Part shown: positions 1 to 10,252 of the stretch, piece by piece | Numbering within the stretch: the first letter of the stretch is position 1 | Layout: every line of letters begins with the position of its first letter | Source of the DNA: Gloeopeniophorella convolvens | Taxonomy: Eukaryota > Basidiomycota > Agaricomycetes > Russulales | Length of the DNA stretch: 64,000 bases | Direction: 5' to 3' | Assembly: GCA_022496205.1 (NCBI GenBank) | Contig: WTXD01000012.1 | Coordinates: 434,001 to 498,000 of the forward strand | The notes under the pieces: model-generated | The model's database searches: none | Told to the model about the DNA's origin: nothing | Seen by the model: the letters and a program-made list of their open reading frames with translations, nothing else | Made by a program: the position numbers and the translations under genes

Positions 1-3000
1 CGGTCCGCTTCACGTTAGTTATCGCCTAACGGCAACGCCCGAGCACGCACGTAGTTCTCGTTGACGACCGTCTTGCCGTCGACCTGCGCGGTCGCGTTGA
101 ACAGGAGCCACACCTCGGACGCGTTCTTCCCCGCCGGCAGGATGCCCGCGAGCCCCGTCTGCGCGAGCAGCACCGAGTTGTTCAGCGCGGGCACCGCAAA
201 GTCCTTGCGCTGCGTGCCGAGCGCGTTGCCCGCCCAGTCGTACCACGTCCACTGCGCGCGGCCCTGCACGGGCGCCCAGCGGTCGGACGTGACCACGAGC
301 TCGAGCGCCTCGCTCGCGGCCGTCCAGAACGGGTTCGCGACGACGGGCTGGAAGATGCTCGCGAGGACGTAGTTGAGCACCTTCCAGCGGCCCGAGTACT
401 CGATCGCGGACCACGAGACGCCCTGCCAGATGTCGTTGAGCTGCCAGACGAGCGCGCCGAGGTTGTGCGCGCCCTGCCCCGCGCCGCGCCGGTAGAAGTT
501 GATCTGCGAGGCCATCGTCATCGCCTGGAAGACCTGCGTGCTCCATGCCCACTGCGCGAACGTCTGGTTCGCGTCGGCGGTGCCGGGCGTGGGGAGCCAG
601 AGGGCGACGGCGGCCTTCATTTGTTCTTGGCCCTGGGGTGCGTTGGGGTTGGGCCAGGCGAGGCTGCCTGCGGGCGGGTGGTGGTCGCGCGACATGACCA
701 CGAGGCCGTCGATGTCGAAATCTGTTGGGGCTTCCAGGACCTCCTCCCAGCTGTAGAACGAGGGCATCGAGTGGAAGCTGGAGAGCAGAGCGTTAGCGGA
801 AGCACTGCGATTCCTAGCCCTACACGCACCCAAACTCGTTGATGAATCTGCGCGAGTCTGTCAGCAGGGCCAATGCTGCGTCTGGCGGGCGACATACCGA
901 GAGACAGGGAATGTGCTGTAATCGAACGCAGCAGAGGCATCATAGTCGTAGCGCTCTGTAGGGTATCAACGTGATCGGCTCGACCGACGAAAGAACCCCG
1001 AGCTCACCGCTGTTTCCGTAAATTTCTCCAGGCGTGCCGTTATTAAAGCGTATGACGAGGGGGTCCAGGCTCAGAACACCGTGTGTTGTCGAGCAGTCCG
1101 TGTATGCCACCTGAGATGGTCCTTAAGCACGGCGAATCGTACGAGAGGGCCCATACGCACCGAGTTTGTCTCTTCGTAGGCGACGTCATGTAGGATATCT
1201 TGGAACAGCGTCACATACTGCGGAAAGGTAAGCGCCTGAATACCAACCGCAGCCGAAAGAGGACCGGTGCGCACCTCGTTCAAGTAATGCTGCCCATTGA
1301 CCGCAGACTCGTTGACCTGCGTCACGATCCCCTCGATCTCGTTCCCGCCCGCCCACTGCGCGTTGCTCGCGTGGCGGTTCACGCGGCGCACGTTCTGGCG
1401 CGCCTCGGTGCGCACCGAGTCGATCAGCCAGTCGTTGAGCGCGTACAGGTCGTCCGAGAAGATGAACTCGGACCACGCGAGGATGCCCAGCTCGTCGCAC
1501 GCGTCGTAGAACGAGTACGTGTCCGTCGCGTGCGGCGGGAAGTTCGGCGTCAGCGCTGTGCTCGTCGTCGACGGCTGGTAGATCCCGCCGCCCCACACGC
1601 GCAGCTGCAGCGCGCACCGGCCGATCAGCGGCGTTCTACGCTTGGGCGCTACGGGGCGCGCGCACGCACCATGTTCTGTCCGCTCTGCACAGCGCTCTCG
1701 AGCACCCAGCGCACCTGCGCGTCCGTCGTGCGCGCGTAGAACGGGTCGAACGGGATGATGTTCGTCCCGAGCGCGTAGAACGCCCTGCCGTTCACCTCAA
1801 AGTGCCACTGGTCGCCCGGCGTGATGCCGCGCGCGGCGACCTCCGCGTCCGGGTAGCGCGTCTGCACGAGCTGGATCGTGCGGAAGCCGACGCGCGTCTG
1901 GAGCGCGAGCGGCGCGTGCGCGCCGCCGAGGCTGAGCGAGAGCGAGACGTTGTACAGCTTCGGCGCGCCGAGGTTGCTCGGGAACCAGCGCTCCGGGAGC
2001 GCGTCGGGCACGCTCCACGTCGCGTGCACCCACGTCGGCGCGCTGAGCGCCGAGCCGGCGCCGGGCGGCGCGAGCGCGGGGATGGGCTCCAGCGCGAGGG
2101 GGTGCGAGGTGAGCTGCAGCTCGGGGATGGAGACCGTGAGCGAGGGCTTGGGCGCGTCGACGGCGGAGTGGACGCCCAGGGAGATGTTGACGATCCAGGG
2201 CGCGGTCTGGACGGGCGGCACGCCGCTGCGGTCGGCGTAGCCCTGCTTGTAGATGTCGATGGAGGACTCTGAGATGAGCAGGGGCGACGGCGAGAGGGCC
2301 GCGGGTGCCGCGGTGTTCAAGTTGTCGGTTTCGGGGGCGGAGCTGCCGGCGGCAGCGAGCTCAGCAGCGTCGGATTCGTCGGCCCTGGGGGAGGCATTGG
2401 CAGAGAGCGTGATGAAATACGCCGGCTTGTGCACGCCAGACGGCACAAACGCAGGGCCCTGCAAGCCAGCATCAGCCGTCCACGTCCACCACACCGCAGC
2501 GCATCAGTATCCCGCTGCGCACCCAGTCCCAGCCAAAGTCAGACTGGATCTTGCGGATATAGTTCCGGATCGTCGGATATTCGAACTGCACGCGCTGCGC
2601 ATCAGAAGCGGCGCGCGCACGCGCGCTAGAAGCAGAGAACGCACGTCTTCGTTGATGGGGAACGTCTCCGCGTCCGGGCGGCTCGTGACGTTGAGGCCGT
2701 ACCAATACGCCGACTCGAGCGCGATGGTCAGGTTCGTATTGCGCCCGAGCGGCTTGGCGAGTGCGTCCGACACGTCGAACACGTACTGCTGGAACTGGTT
2801 GTTCACCCATGCGACCGGGTGCCCTGCGAGCGTCTTGCGGCGCGCGGCGCGCGTCAGCGCGGCACAGGAGGCGGGGAGGACAGGCAGCAGCTCACGATGT
2901 TCGCAATAGTGTCGATCCCGTAGAACACGAGCAGCGTCTTCTGCGCGGGGTCGCGCGCGGCGGCGGCCGCCTCGAGGAACGGCGACACGTCGGCGGTATA

Positions 3001-3317
3001 CGTCCAATTGTCCAGCGTGATCCAGCGCTGCGTGAAGTCTGGTCCCCGTCCACGTCAGCCCCCAGTCGAACGCGCCCGTGCAGAGGACAGACAGACGCAC
3101 CGTTGACGCCGAGCAGCGGCTCGGTGATGATGCCTGCGCGCTTGAGGTCGAGGTGCGTCTGCGACGGCAGCGCGCCGGCGACGACGAGCGAGCCGTTCTG
3201 GTTCGAGAGCGACCACGCGAGCTGCGAGAGGCTGAACACGCCCGCGCGCACGGCGGGCGGCAGCAGCAGCGCGAGCGCGCCAAGGGCCCTCATAGCAACA
3301 CCAGTTGGCAGCAACAT
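1..3317 (-). CDS. Beta-mannosidase, glycoside hydrolase family 2 (3' end outside window)
   Basis: Secreted exo-enzyme that would release mannose from the non-reducing ends of mannan oligosaccharides and N-glycans. The N-terminus is hydrophobic (a run ending LALLLPPAVRA), so a signal peptide is likely; the true start may be the second Met (MRALGAL, about position 3293). About ten exons can be joined: the GH2 sugar-binding domain (TQRWITLDNWTY, PTIRNYIRKIQSDFGWDW), then LRVWGGGIYQP, the acid/base region GGNEIEG near 1340, and the nucleophile region RFINEFGFHSMPS, which is assembled across an intron at about 775-830 with donor GTGCGT. No frameshift or stop was found in any joined exon. The last visible exon ends in VNENY at a GTGCGT donor near 45, so the gene continues past the window start. 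Usual family length is about 900 residues, which fits. Confidence 0.93.
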
Positions 3318-4081
3318 GGTGTCTTAGAGAGCGGGCGGCACCAACGGGGGGCCGGGAGGGAAGGAGAGCGCAAGAGCGAGTGCGGGGCTGCGTTTATCAA
3401 GGAGTTGGCGCTCATCAATGCATCCCCAGTCTTCTCGGATTCGACGGCCTCGCGCGGGGGGTTCTAGATCCCCCGCCAGCGGGGATGTGCGGTGGCAATT
3501 GGCCCCCGCAGTTAAGAAACGCGTCCGGGGCCGAGGGACGCAGGTGCTCCTGCACTACGCGAAGGTGCGCAGCTGCTGGCAGATGCTGGCACGGTTACGG
3601 GAGCGCCGCCCGTGACGCGGCAGGTGACCGCGCGCGGCGGGGGCTGCGCGGGTAGAGAACCGCGCGCGCTGGAGCAGGAGAAGCGGCGGGGGCCCGGCCA
3701 CGCGCGCACATGCCTCGGATTCATCGCGCTTCTGGACGCCCGCCGCGTCTGCGTCATGCTTCGTGGCTGTGGCGGTCAGCTGAGGAAGCGTTGATGAGGA
3801 CGTCGCCGCAAAATTCCGGGTCCCTCCGGCCCGCGCCGGCACTGTTGTCGACCGTCTTTGCTCGACTTTGACGGCCGTCCGCACGACGTGCGCACCGGCG
3901 CCGAACATCCCGCTTCCATCCCAGTCGTTATAACACTTTTGCATGCACCATTGAAATCAACAAGAACAACACTATACGCGAGTACCTATATAAGCAAGCA
4001 ACGAGCGGACGATTCAGCCAAGACGCGACGCGAGAAACTAGATACACATGTTTTCGATTATTACACCGTACTTACGACCCC
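3318..4081. other. Intergenic: beta-mannosidase promoter and CHK2 3' flank
   Basis: GC-rich spacer between the beta-mannosidase start and the kinase stop codon, both genes being on the minus strand. Reading frames here are short and share no motif with known families. I see no gene in it. Confidence 0.6.
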
Positions 4082-5195
4082 TCAGCGCCGCGTGGCCGCA
4101 CCGCCGTTCCGCGGGCGCAGCGTCCGCCCGTTCCCGCCCCCGCCCCCGCCCCCCGCGCCATTGCTCGGCGGCGACTCGCTCTCCCGCGCGCCCCCCGCGC
4201 GCCGCCCGCGCTTCGCCCGCGGCGCCCCGCCCGCCGGCGCCCCGTCCGACTCGCCGCTCTCGGCCATCGCGACGTCGTCCGGCGCCGCGCGCTTGCCGTT
4301 CGCGGCCCCGGTCCCGGCCCCGCCCGCAGCGTCGTTCTCGTGCTCCGCCTCGCGCGCGAGCACGCGCGAGCGGCGCTCGAGCGGGCGGCGCTTGTCTGGC
4401 GAGAGGGGCGCGAGCGAGGGCGCGGCGGAGAGCATCGAGACGTCCTCTGTGATGGGCGGGAGGTCTGTGTCGGCGTCGGCGTCGGCGTCGGGCAGCTCGG
4501 AGAGGTCCGAGAGCTCGCTGAGGCTGCGGGGCTGGCTTGCGTCGGCGGCGGCGGACGTGGGCGCGGGGTCGGAGGTGGAGGTGGCGGGGTCGGTGGAGGC
4601 GCCGGAGAGCCAGGGGTGCTGCAGCGCGTCGGTGAGCGTCATGCGCGTGCGCGGGTTCGCGTCGAGCAGGCGGTGGATAAAGTCTTGTGCTGCGGGGCGC
4701 GGGGGTCAGCGGTGGGTGTATGTGTATGTGTGTGTGTGCGCGGCGCACCTTGCGGGCTGACGCGCTTCGCGCGGAGCGTGCCCCAGTCGATCGTGCGCTC
4801 CGCGATGCGGCGGCGCATGTCGGGCTCGTGCTCGTCCTCGATGAACGGGCCCGTGTTTGTGATCCTGCGCGGGCGGGGTGAGCAGGGGGGCGGGGGAAGA
4901 GGTGCAGCGGGCGGCGCACCGCGGGACGCACATGGAAAAGACGATGACGCCGACGGACCAGCTGTCGACGAGCTGGTCGTACCCGCGGCTGTCCTCCGTC
5001 TGGTTGACGACCTCGGGCGCGAGGTAGCTCGGCGTGCCGCACATCGTCTGCGTGCGCCGTCAGCCGCAGCGCTCGGCCTCAGCCTCAGTATCGGCCGGGG
5101 GGCGGGGCACGCACCTTGAGCATGGTGAGGCTGTCGACGACCTTGGCGAGCCCAAAGTCGGCGACCTTGACCGTCGGCGGGTCCTCCTTGGTGAG

Positions 5196-5226
<31 letters not shown>

Positions 5227-6172
5227 GTGATGCCCTTGGCGTGGATGTACGCGAGCGCGTCGCACATCTGGCGCGTGACGTGCTGCGCGACGGGCTCCGC
5301 GAGCCCGTCGTGCTTCAGGATGTAGTCGAGCAGGTCGCCGCCCTCGACGAGCTCGAGCACGAGGTCTGCGCGGCGCGCGTGTCAGCACGACTATGTATGT
5401 ATGTGAGAGAGAGAGAGCGCGCGACGCACAAAAGTCGTGCCCGCCGTCCTCGGGGACGAACGTCTCGCGCAGCCGACATATATTCCGGTGGTCCAGCGTC
5501 TCCAATATCGAGATCTCACGCCCAAACGCCTGGAAGTGCGCGCCGCTCCCGCGGAGCTTGCTGCCGTGGATGATCTTGACCGCGCACCACTCGCCCGTCG
5601 CGCGCGCCATCGCCTTCATGACCGTCGCGAAGGAGCCCTTGCCGAGCTCGTGCGCCATGTCGTAGTGCGCGTGGATGCCCGTCAGCTCGCGCGCGGCGAG
5701 GTGCCGGTAGATGTACCGGTAGTCCTCCGCCGCGCTCGCCTGCGGCATCGGCGAGCCGAACGCGATCTCGTTCCCGTCGCGCAGGATGCGGCTCTGGCCC
5801 TTTTGCACGCGCACGCCGTTGATCTGCGCACACACATTAGCGCGCACACACAGCACACGCACGGCACACACGGCGACGCACCCAGGTGCCGTTCGTCGAG
5901 TTGTCCTGCACGACGACCTGCGAGCGCGCGTCCTCGCGCCCGTCCCACACGATCTGGCAGTGGCTAAAGCTGATGCGCATGCCGGGGAGCACATAGTCGT
6001 TCCCCGGCCCGCGCCCGAGCGTGTTGCTCGGGTGCGTCTTTTGAAAGTCGAGCCGGCGCAGCGCGCCGTTGCACGGCTGCAGACACCCGAAGAACGGGCT
6101 CTCGGTCGGGTGCGCACCCGCGAGCTGCGACGCCTGCTGCGTCGCGTTCTGCGTCTCGCCTTCGTGTTCCAT
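4082..6172 (-). CDS. CHK2/Cds1-type checkpoint kinase (FHA + Ser/Thr kinase)
   Basis: DNA-damage and replication checkpoint kinase that should act in the nucleus downstream of ATR/ATM. Start at MEHEGETQ (6172). An N-terminal FHA domain spans about residues 45-125, with the phosphothreonine-binding signature [10 protein letters not shown], then ISFSHCQI and NSTNGTWV. A kinase domain follows: glycine loop [13 protein letters not shown]-equivalent Lys in [16 protein letters not shown] as VADFGLAK, and YLAPEV, split over several short introns, two of which hold CA/TG or GA microsatellites. The C-terminal tail is rich in Ser, Asp, Gly and Arg ([16 protein letters not shown], then a basic end) and probably carries phosphorylation and nuclear-localisation sites. 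FHA followed by a CAMK-like kinase is specific to CHK2/Rad53/Cds1. Fungal Rad53 has two FHA domains; only one is seen here, as in Cds1. Confidence 0.93.
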
Positions 6173-6959
6173 GGCGGTGATTGGGTTTTGCGTGGGTGGG
6201 TGGGTGGGTAGTGTGTGAGGAGGAAGAGGAGGGGTGAGTGGGCAGGTGGTGGGGGTGCTAGGCGGACGTGGCGTAGTCGCAAACGGGGCTTATATACCGC
6301 GCAGGGGCCCACAAACTGTCCAGGGCGCAAGCAGAGTGTGGCTGTGGACGAACGGACACCGAAGCGTGCGGCAGGGCGTCGAAATGGTCGCGGCGCAGAG
6401 CGACTTGAAGTTAACAATGGTTCCCCGCGCCCGTTCAAACGTTCAAGCTCAAGCGCAGACACACGCGCCTGCGCCCAAGTCCCGGCGCTGCACGTGCCCC
6501 GCGCGGCGATCAAACGCGCCTCGCGACCCGTGTCAATGCGCCAGTCACTTGCACCAGTACAATGCCTCCTTGTACACCCCGGAAGCAAATTTGCACGCCC
6601 TGCAGACACCCGAATCTCGACGCTCAGTCAAAGAGACACAAGCAATCGTGGATATGTGGCTTGTTTTCCCATTCATGGTTCGTGCCGTACGTACGTGTGC
6701 GGCGATCGCCGGTCTCGGTGCAGATGTGGCACATTGACAAACGGCATGTATCAAAGCAAGCTTTTTCGCAGACAAGGGTATGTGAGAGTCCGTGTGGCAG
6801 GTAGCGATCGATTGCAGCAAGAAAAGCAAAGGGGCAATAAGTCAAGTCCGAGTTAGTGCGAGTATGTAAGGTACTAGTACAGTCTGCGATGCGGGCGTGG
6901 GCAAGGTGATCCATGAGTTCAGTCGGTGCTGCAAAACAGTGAGCGTTTTAGTGTGTGGC
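6173..6959. other. Intergenic: CHK2 promoter and methyltransferase 3' flank
   Basis: No supported gene. It holds the CHK2 promoter side, including a TATA-like element near 6290, and the 3' flank of the methyltransferase gene. The open frames overlap each other on both strands and carry no domain signature. Confidence 0.6.
6289..6296 (-). promoter_or_regulatory. TATA-like box upstream of CHK2
   Basis: On the minus strand the sequence reads TATATAAG, about 117 bp before the kinase start codon. This is a plausible core-promoter position for a fungal gene with a short 5' UTR. It is a single motif match only. Confidence 0.4.
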
Positions 6960-8290
6960 CTAGTTGAACGCCTCGTTCACGAGCGCGTGGTCGCCACGAA
7001 TGTTGATGAAAGAGTACTGCAAGCCACGTTAGCGCGCCACTCGTACTCTGGCATCTGGGTGCATACCTCTGCAAGCTCAGGCCGCACGCCGCGGACGAGG
7101 TTGATGTACACCAGGTTCGGCTCGGTCCAGAACGGGCGCAGGCCCGCCGCCTCGAGCGCCGCCCACCACTTGGCAAAGTAGTCAAAGTGCTCGCGGCCCT
7201 CGCGCGCATGAATCTCGAGCTGCAGCTGCCCGACGGGCAGCACGTCGTTCGAAAAGACGTGGCCCGGCGCGCGCGCGGTCAGGAACGATGCGAGCGCGTC
7301 AAACTCGCCGCCCTCGATGTCGATCTTGAGGATGTCGATAAAGGTGTGGCCTGCGTGCGCAAGATTCATCATCAGCTGCCATAGAGTGAGACGTAGGCTG
7401 GTGGGCACGCACCGTTGAGCTTCATGAGCGAGTCGAGCGTCCAGTACTTGGGGTTGTCGTACTCGCCGTGGGCGTCGGTCCCGCCGAGCGCCCAGGACTC
7501 AAAGTGTGCACGGCTGCGCAGCTCCGGCACGTCGTTGATCTCCGGGCCGAACTGTGCACACACACCAGGCACGGCATCAGCCCCGCACACACGGCGCACA
7601 AGGGAAGGGAAGAAAGGCACGCACGCTGTTGACGCTATAGTCGTACCCCCAGATCTCGCACCCAGGGGCGCGCTGCAGGAGCGCAGCCTCGAACGACGAC
7701 TCGCCGTTGATGCCTGCGGCGCGTGAGCACGCACGTCACACGGCGCGGAGAAGCAACGGAGGACCCGGGACGCACCAAACGAGTAGATGACGCACTTGTC
7801 CTGCTTCGCGACGCGGTCCAAGCCGCAGACCCACTTGCCGCCGTCGCCCAGCGTGCCGACGCGCTGCACGCGGTGCGGGCACTGGAACGCGGGGATAAAA
7901 AAGTCCCCTGCAACGCGCGGGATCAGCAACGGCTCCACAGCGCCAATCCGGCGCGCCGCTAATACGCACAGATCGTGTAAAACTCGCCGTGCGTTGGATA
8001 CCTGTGCGTGCGCGTGGTGAGCCGGGGAGGCGACTGCCAGCGGGGGGTGCTCACGGGTCGACGGCGGCGTCTGTGGGCCCCCACTTTGTGATGAGGCCCT
8101 GGCGCTCGCGCACGGCGACTGCGTAGCGGGCCTCCTCGTCGCTGAGCCAGGTGCGGAGGGAGCGCGGGGCGCCAAAGACGTCGCGGTAGTAGGACGATGT
8201 GACGGAGACGGTGCCCGATGGCCTGAGGAGGAAGAAGAGGAGGCAGACGGCGAGGGCGGCGAAGGCGACGTAGGACGGGCGGGGCGGCAT
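6960..8290 (-). CDS. Membrane-anchored methyltransferase, METTL24-like (Methyltransf_22 type)
   Basis: Predicted type II membrane protein with an AdoMet-dependent methyltransferase-like domain on the lumenal side; substrate unknown. Start MPPRPSYVAF is followed at once by one hydrophobic segment (AALAVCLLFFLLR, residues about 10-23), a signal anchor. The joined exons give YPTHGEFYTIC, then the family signature LGDGGKWVCGLD, a Rossmann-like core (VIYSFG, GCEIWGYDYSVNS) and ILKIDIEGGEFDAL, matching the D-I-E-G motif of the family. The last short exon encodes YSFINIRGDHALVNEAFN and stops at 6960. About six introns, all with GT-AG ends. The family assignment comes from the combination of GDGGKWVC and DIEG motifs with the N-terminal anchor. 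FkbM-type methyltransferases share DIEG but lack GDGGKWVC. Confidence 0.85.
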
Positions 8291-9225
8291 GGCGGAGGAC
8301 GGCGAGGGAGAACGGAGAAGGAGATGGTGATGGTGCAGCACAGTGTATTTTTGCTTAAGTATGGCGTGGCGGGCGAGCGTTCGTTCGTGTGACGGCGGGG
8401 GTTGGTTGGGCTGAGACTGATTCTGGGGTGCCGATCTCCAGCCTGCGATGATCTTGGCGGGCTCCTTGGCGTGGGCCCAGACCGCCTTTCCCGTCCAATG
8501 CACCCCGCTCCACCCTCGCTGATGTCATCCCCTTCCATCTTCCGTTTACCCACCAGGGCAACGACCACCGCGCGGCGCGCGCCTCGCCGTGCGCACCAAT
8601 GACCGGCCTGTTGGTGAGCCCGCCCCGCGTCGCCGCGCTGCATCCCGAGCGCGAACACCCCGGGGCAAGCGCGCGAAGCCCTCAGGAGAGGGTACATACC
8701 GGCCGATCTGTGCCCATCCAGCAAACCGACCTCACGCGCCGGAGGTATATAAATACTTCTGCAGCACCGGGCACCTGCCCCGCAAGGCGACCTGGTAGCG
8801 TATGAGCCTATAGCTTGACCGTCTGGGGTGCCTATGTACAAGTCAAGTGCCTGGCGCACATGGGTCTGGGAAACGTGTCAATCGCATGCTGGGGAACTCG
8901 GAAGCAGAACTCAGGCTCAGGGGCAGGCACAACGCGCACGGGCACGTGCGTCAGGGTTCTCGCTTGGGACTCAATGATGTACGCCCGAGTGTAACTTACT
9001 ACTATGCAGGCGTATGCCGGGTTTCGTATCGTAGCTTAAAGGCGATTGGGAATGCCAGTGAGCGTACCCTCGGTCGAGTTGGAGGTGGCGCGATGCATCG
9101 CGGCATGTCACGTTGCCCCCGCGGATCCGTTCGTGAACGTCTGCCAATTACTCTATATACTATCTGTATGACTGACCACCGTACGTGTGCCGCCACCACC
9201 AGTTCCCATCCACGCCAGCTCCTCC
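8291..9225. other. Intergenic, no gene recognised
   Basis: Upstream of the methyltransferase. Frames on both strands are short and GC-driven. There is a possible TATA-like run in the AT-rich patch around 8345-8360. Nothing else is supported. Confidence 0.5.
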
Positions 9226-9502
9226 ATGGAAAGCACAAACCTCCCTGCCGATGCAGCGGCCACGACCGTCGCCGAGAGCCCCACGAGCGCGGCGCGCTAT
9301 CTTGCAAGTGTCCGCCACCCAAGACGCCAGATAGCTCGCGCGGGCAGAAAATTTGACTCCGATTTTGTTCTCAGTCCAGAGGTACCGCGGCCTCGGCTAC
9401 CCCTATCAAGTCCCTCCTTTCTCTCCCTCACCGACCGGCCCTTCGTTCGCTGAGAACATCTGGGAACGAGACTTATTCTCTGACTGCTCATGGATCCTGC
9501 AA
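9226..9502 (+). CDS. Possible small two-exon gene, function unknown
   Basis: A start codon opens MESTNLPADAAATT and runs to an intron of about 67 bp (donor GTGTCC near 9309, acceptor TTCTCAG near 9375). The second exon reads IQRYRGLGYPYQVPPFSP and then FAENIWERDLFSDCSWILQ before TAA. The joined product is about 70 residues, Pro/Ala-rich at the start and ending with an aromatic, acidic segment. I do not recognise it. It may be an independent small gene or the broken 5' part of the NTPase-nuclease locus about 700 bp downstream on the same strand. The composition of the second exon looks like real protein, which is why it is listed. Confidence 0.25.
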
Positions 9503-9784
9503 TAACATATGTCAATAGGGGCCCTCTCCTGGCGGTTGCAGATGAGCCGGCCAGTGAGATGGTGCTACAGCGGTATTCAAAGTCATAGGCCCCGCGTTGA
9601 CGTCGGTTCAGAACAGGCGTCTGATATGTGCACGGCCCAAGATGGAAGGTCCGCACGTAAGCGCGCTCATTTTGAGTTGCCGTGCTCAGCCGGCAGACAC
9701 ACGCGCAAGCGTGATTGGACGGATGCTACTGCTGCAGTCTCCGCCAGAACACGCCTGTTCTGAACGGACGTCGACGCAGGGCCA
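9503..9784. other. Short spacer without a recognised feature
   Basis: Lies between the possible small gene and the 110-residue frame. No motif was recognised. Confidence 0.4.
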
Positions 9785-10117
9785 ATGCTATTGAATTTGG
9801 CTGTAAATGACATCCATGAAGAAGAACATAGGTGCCAAGACGACGACCCACTGCTTCAGCTGCTTTTTTTGAATTATACAGATCTCTCGTCAGACCTGGT
9901 CCCGAATGTAATAACAACAGTTGGCTTTCCCTGTAGGCAGATGGACGATAAATGCTGCAATCCACACCGAGCTATGGAGCTGAAGGAACTTGTGAAGAAG
10001 AATCCGTGGCTCTTGCACCTGGTGAAGGAATGTTGCATACAAAAATCTGCACGCAAAATTCGCCGTCTCCTCAGTGAGCTGTGCATACCCCACTATATAT
10101 ATCTTGCCTCATATTGA
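9785..10117 (+). CDS. Small open frame, possible N-terminal part of the NTPase locus
   Basis: A 110-residue frame. Its last half, from MELKELVKKNPWLLHL (Met at 9974) through KSARKIRRLLSELCIPHY, has the look of a real amphipathic helical segment with alternating Leu and Lys/Arg. It lies just upstream of the P-loop NTPase locus on the same strand. I could not join it to that locus by a clear splice pair, so it may be a separate small gene, an upstream exon or a relic. No known family is claimed. Confidence 0.3.
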   Translation: MLLNLAVNDIHEEEHRCQDDDPLLQLLFLNYTDLSSDLVPNVITTVGFPCRQMDDKCCNPHRAMELKELVKKNPWLLHLVKECCIQKSARKIRRLLSELCIPHYIYLASY

Positions 10118-10252
10118 CGCGCCCCTGTCTCACCCCAAAGAGATTTTGAGGCGAGAAGTTAGCCCTCAGGCTGAAGTCAGTGTCCCAGAGAGATATAGTA
10201 ACGACAATGAGCGTGGTGAGGCCAGCTTTTCTGTTCATCGTAACTTTGAGTA

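Noticed and set aside
4720..5410. GT- and GA-rich microsatellites in CHK2 introns
   Set aside because: They are simple repeats within introns and do not indicate a mobile element.
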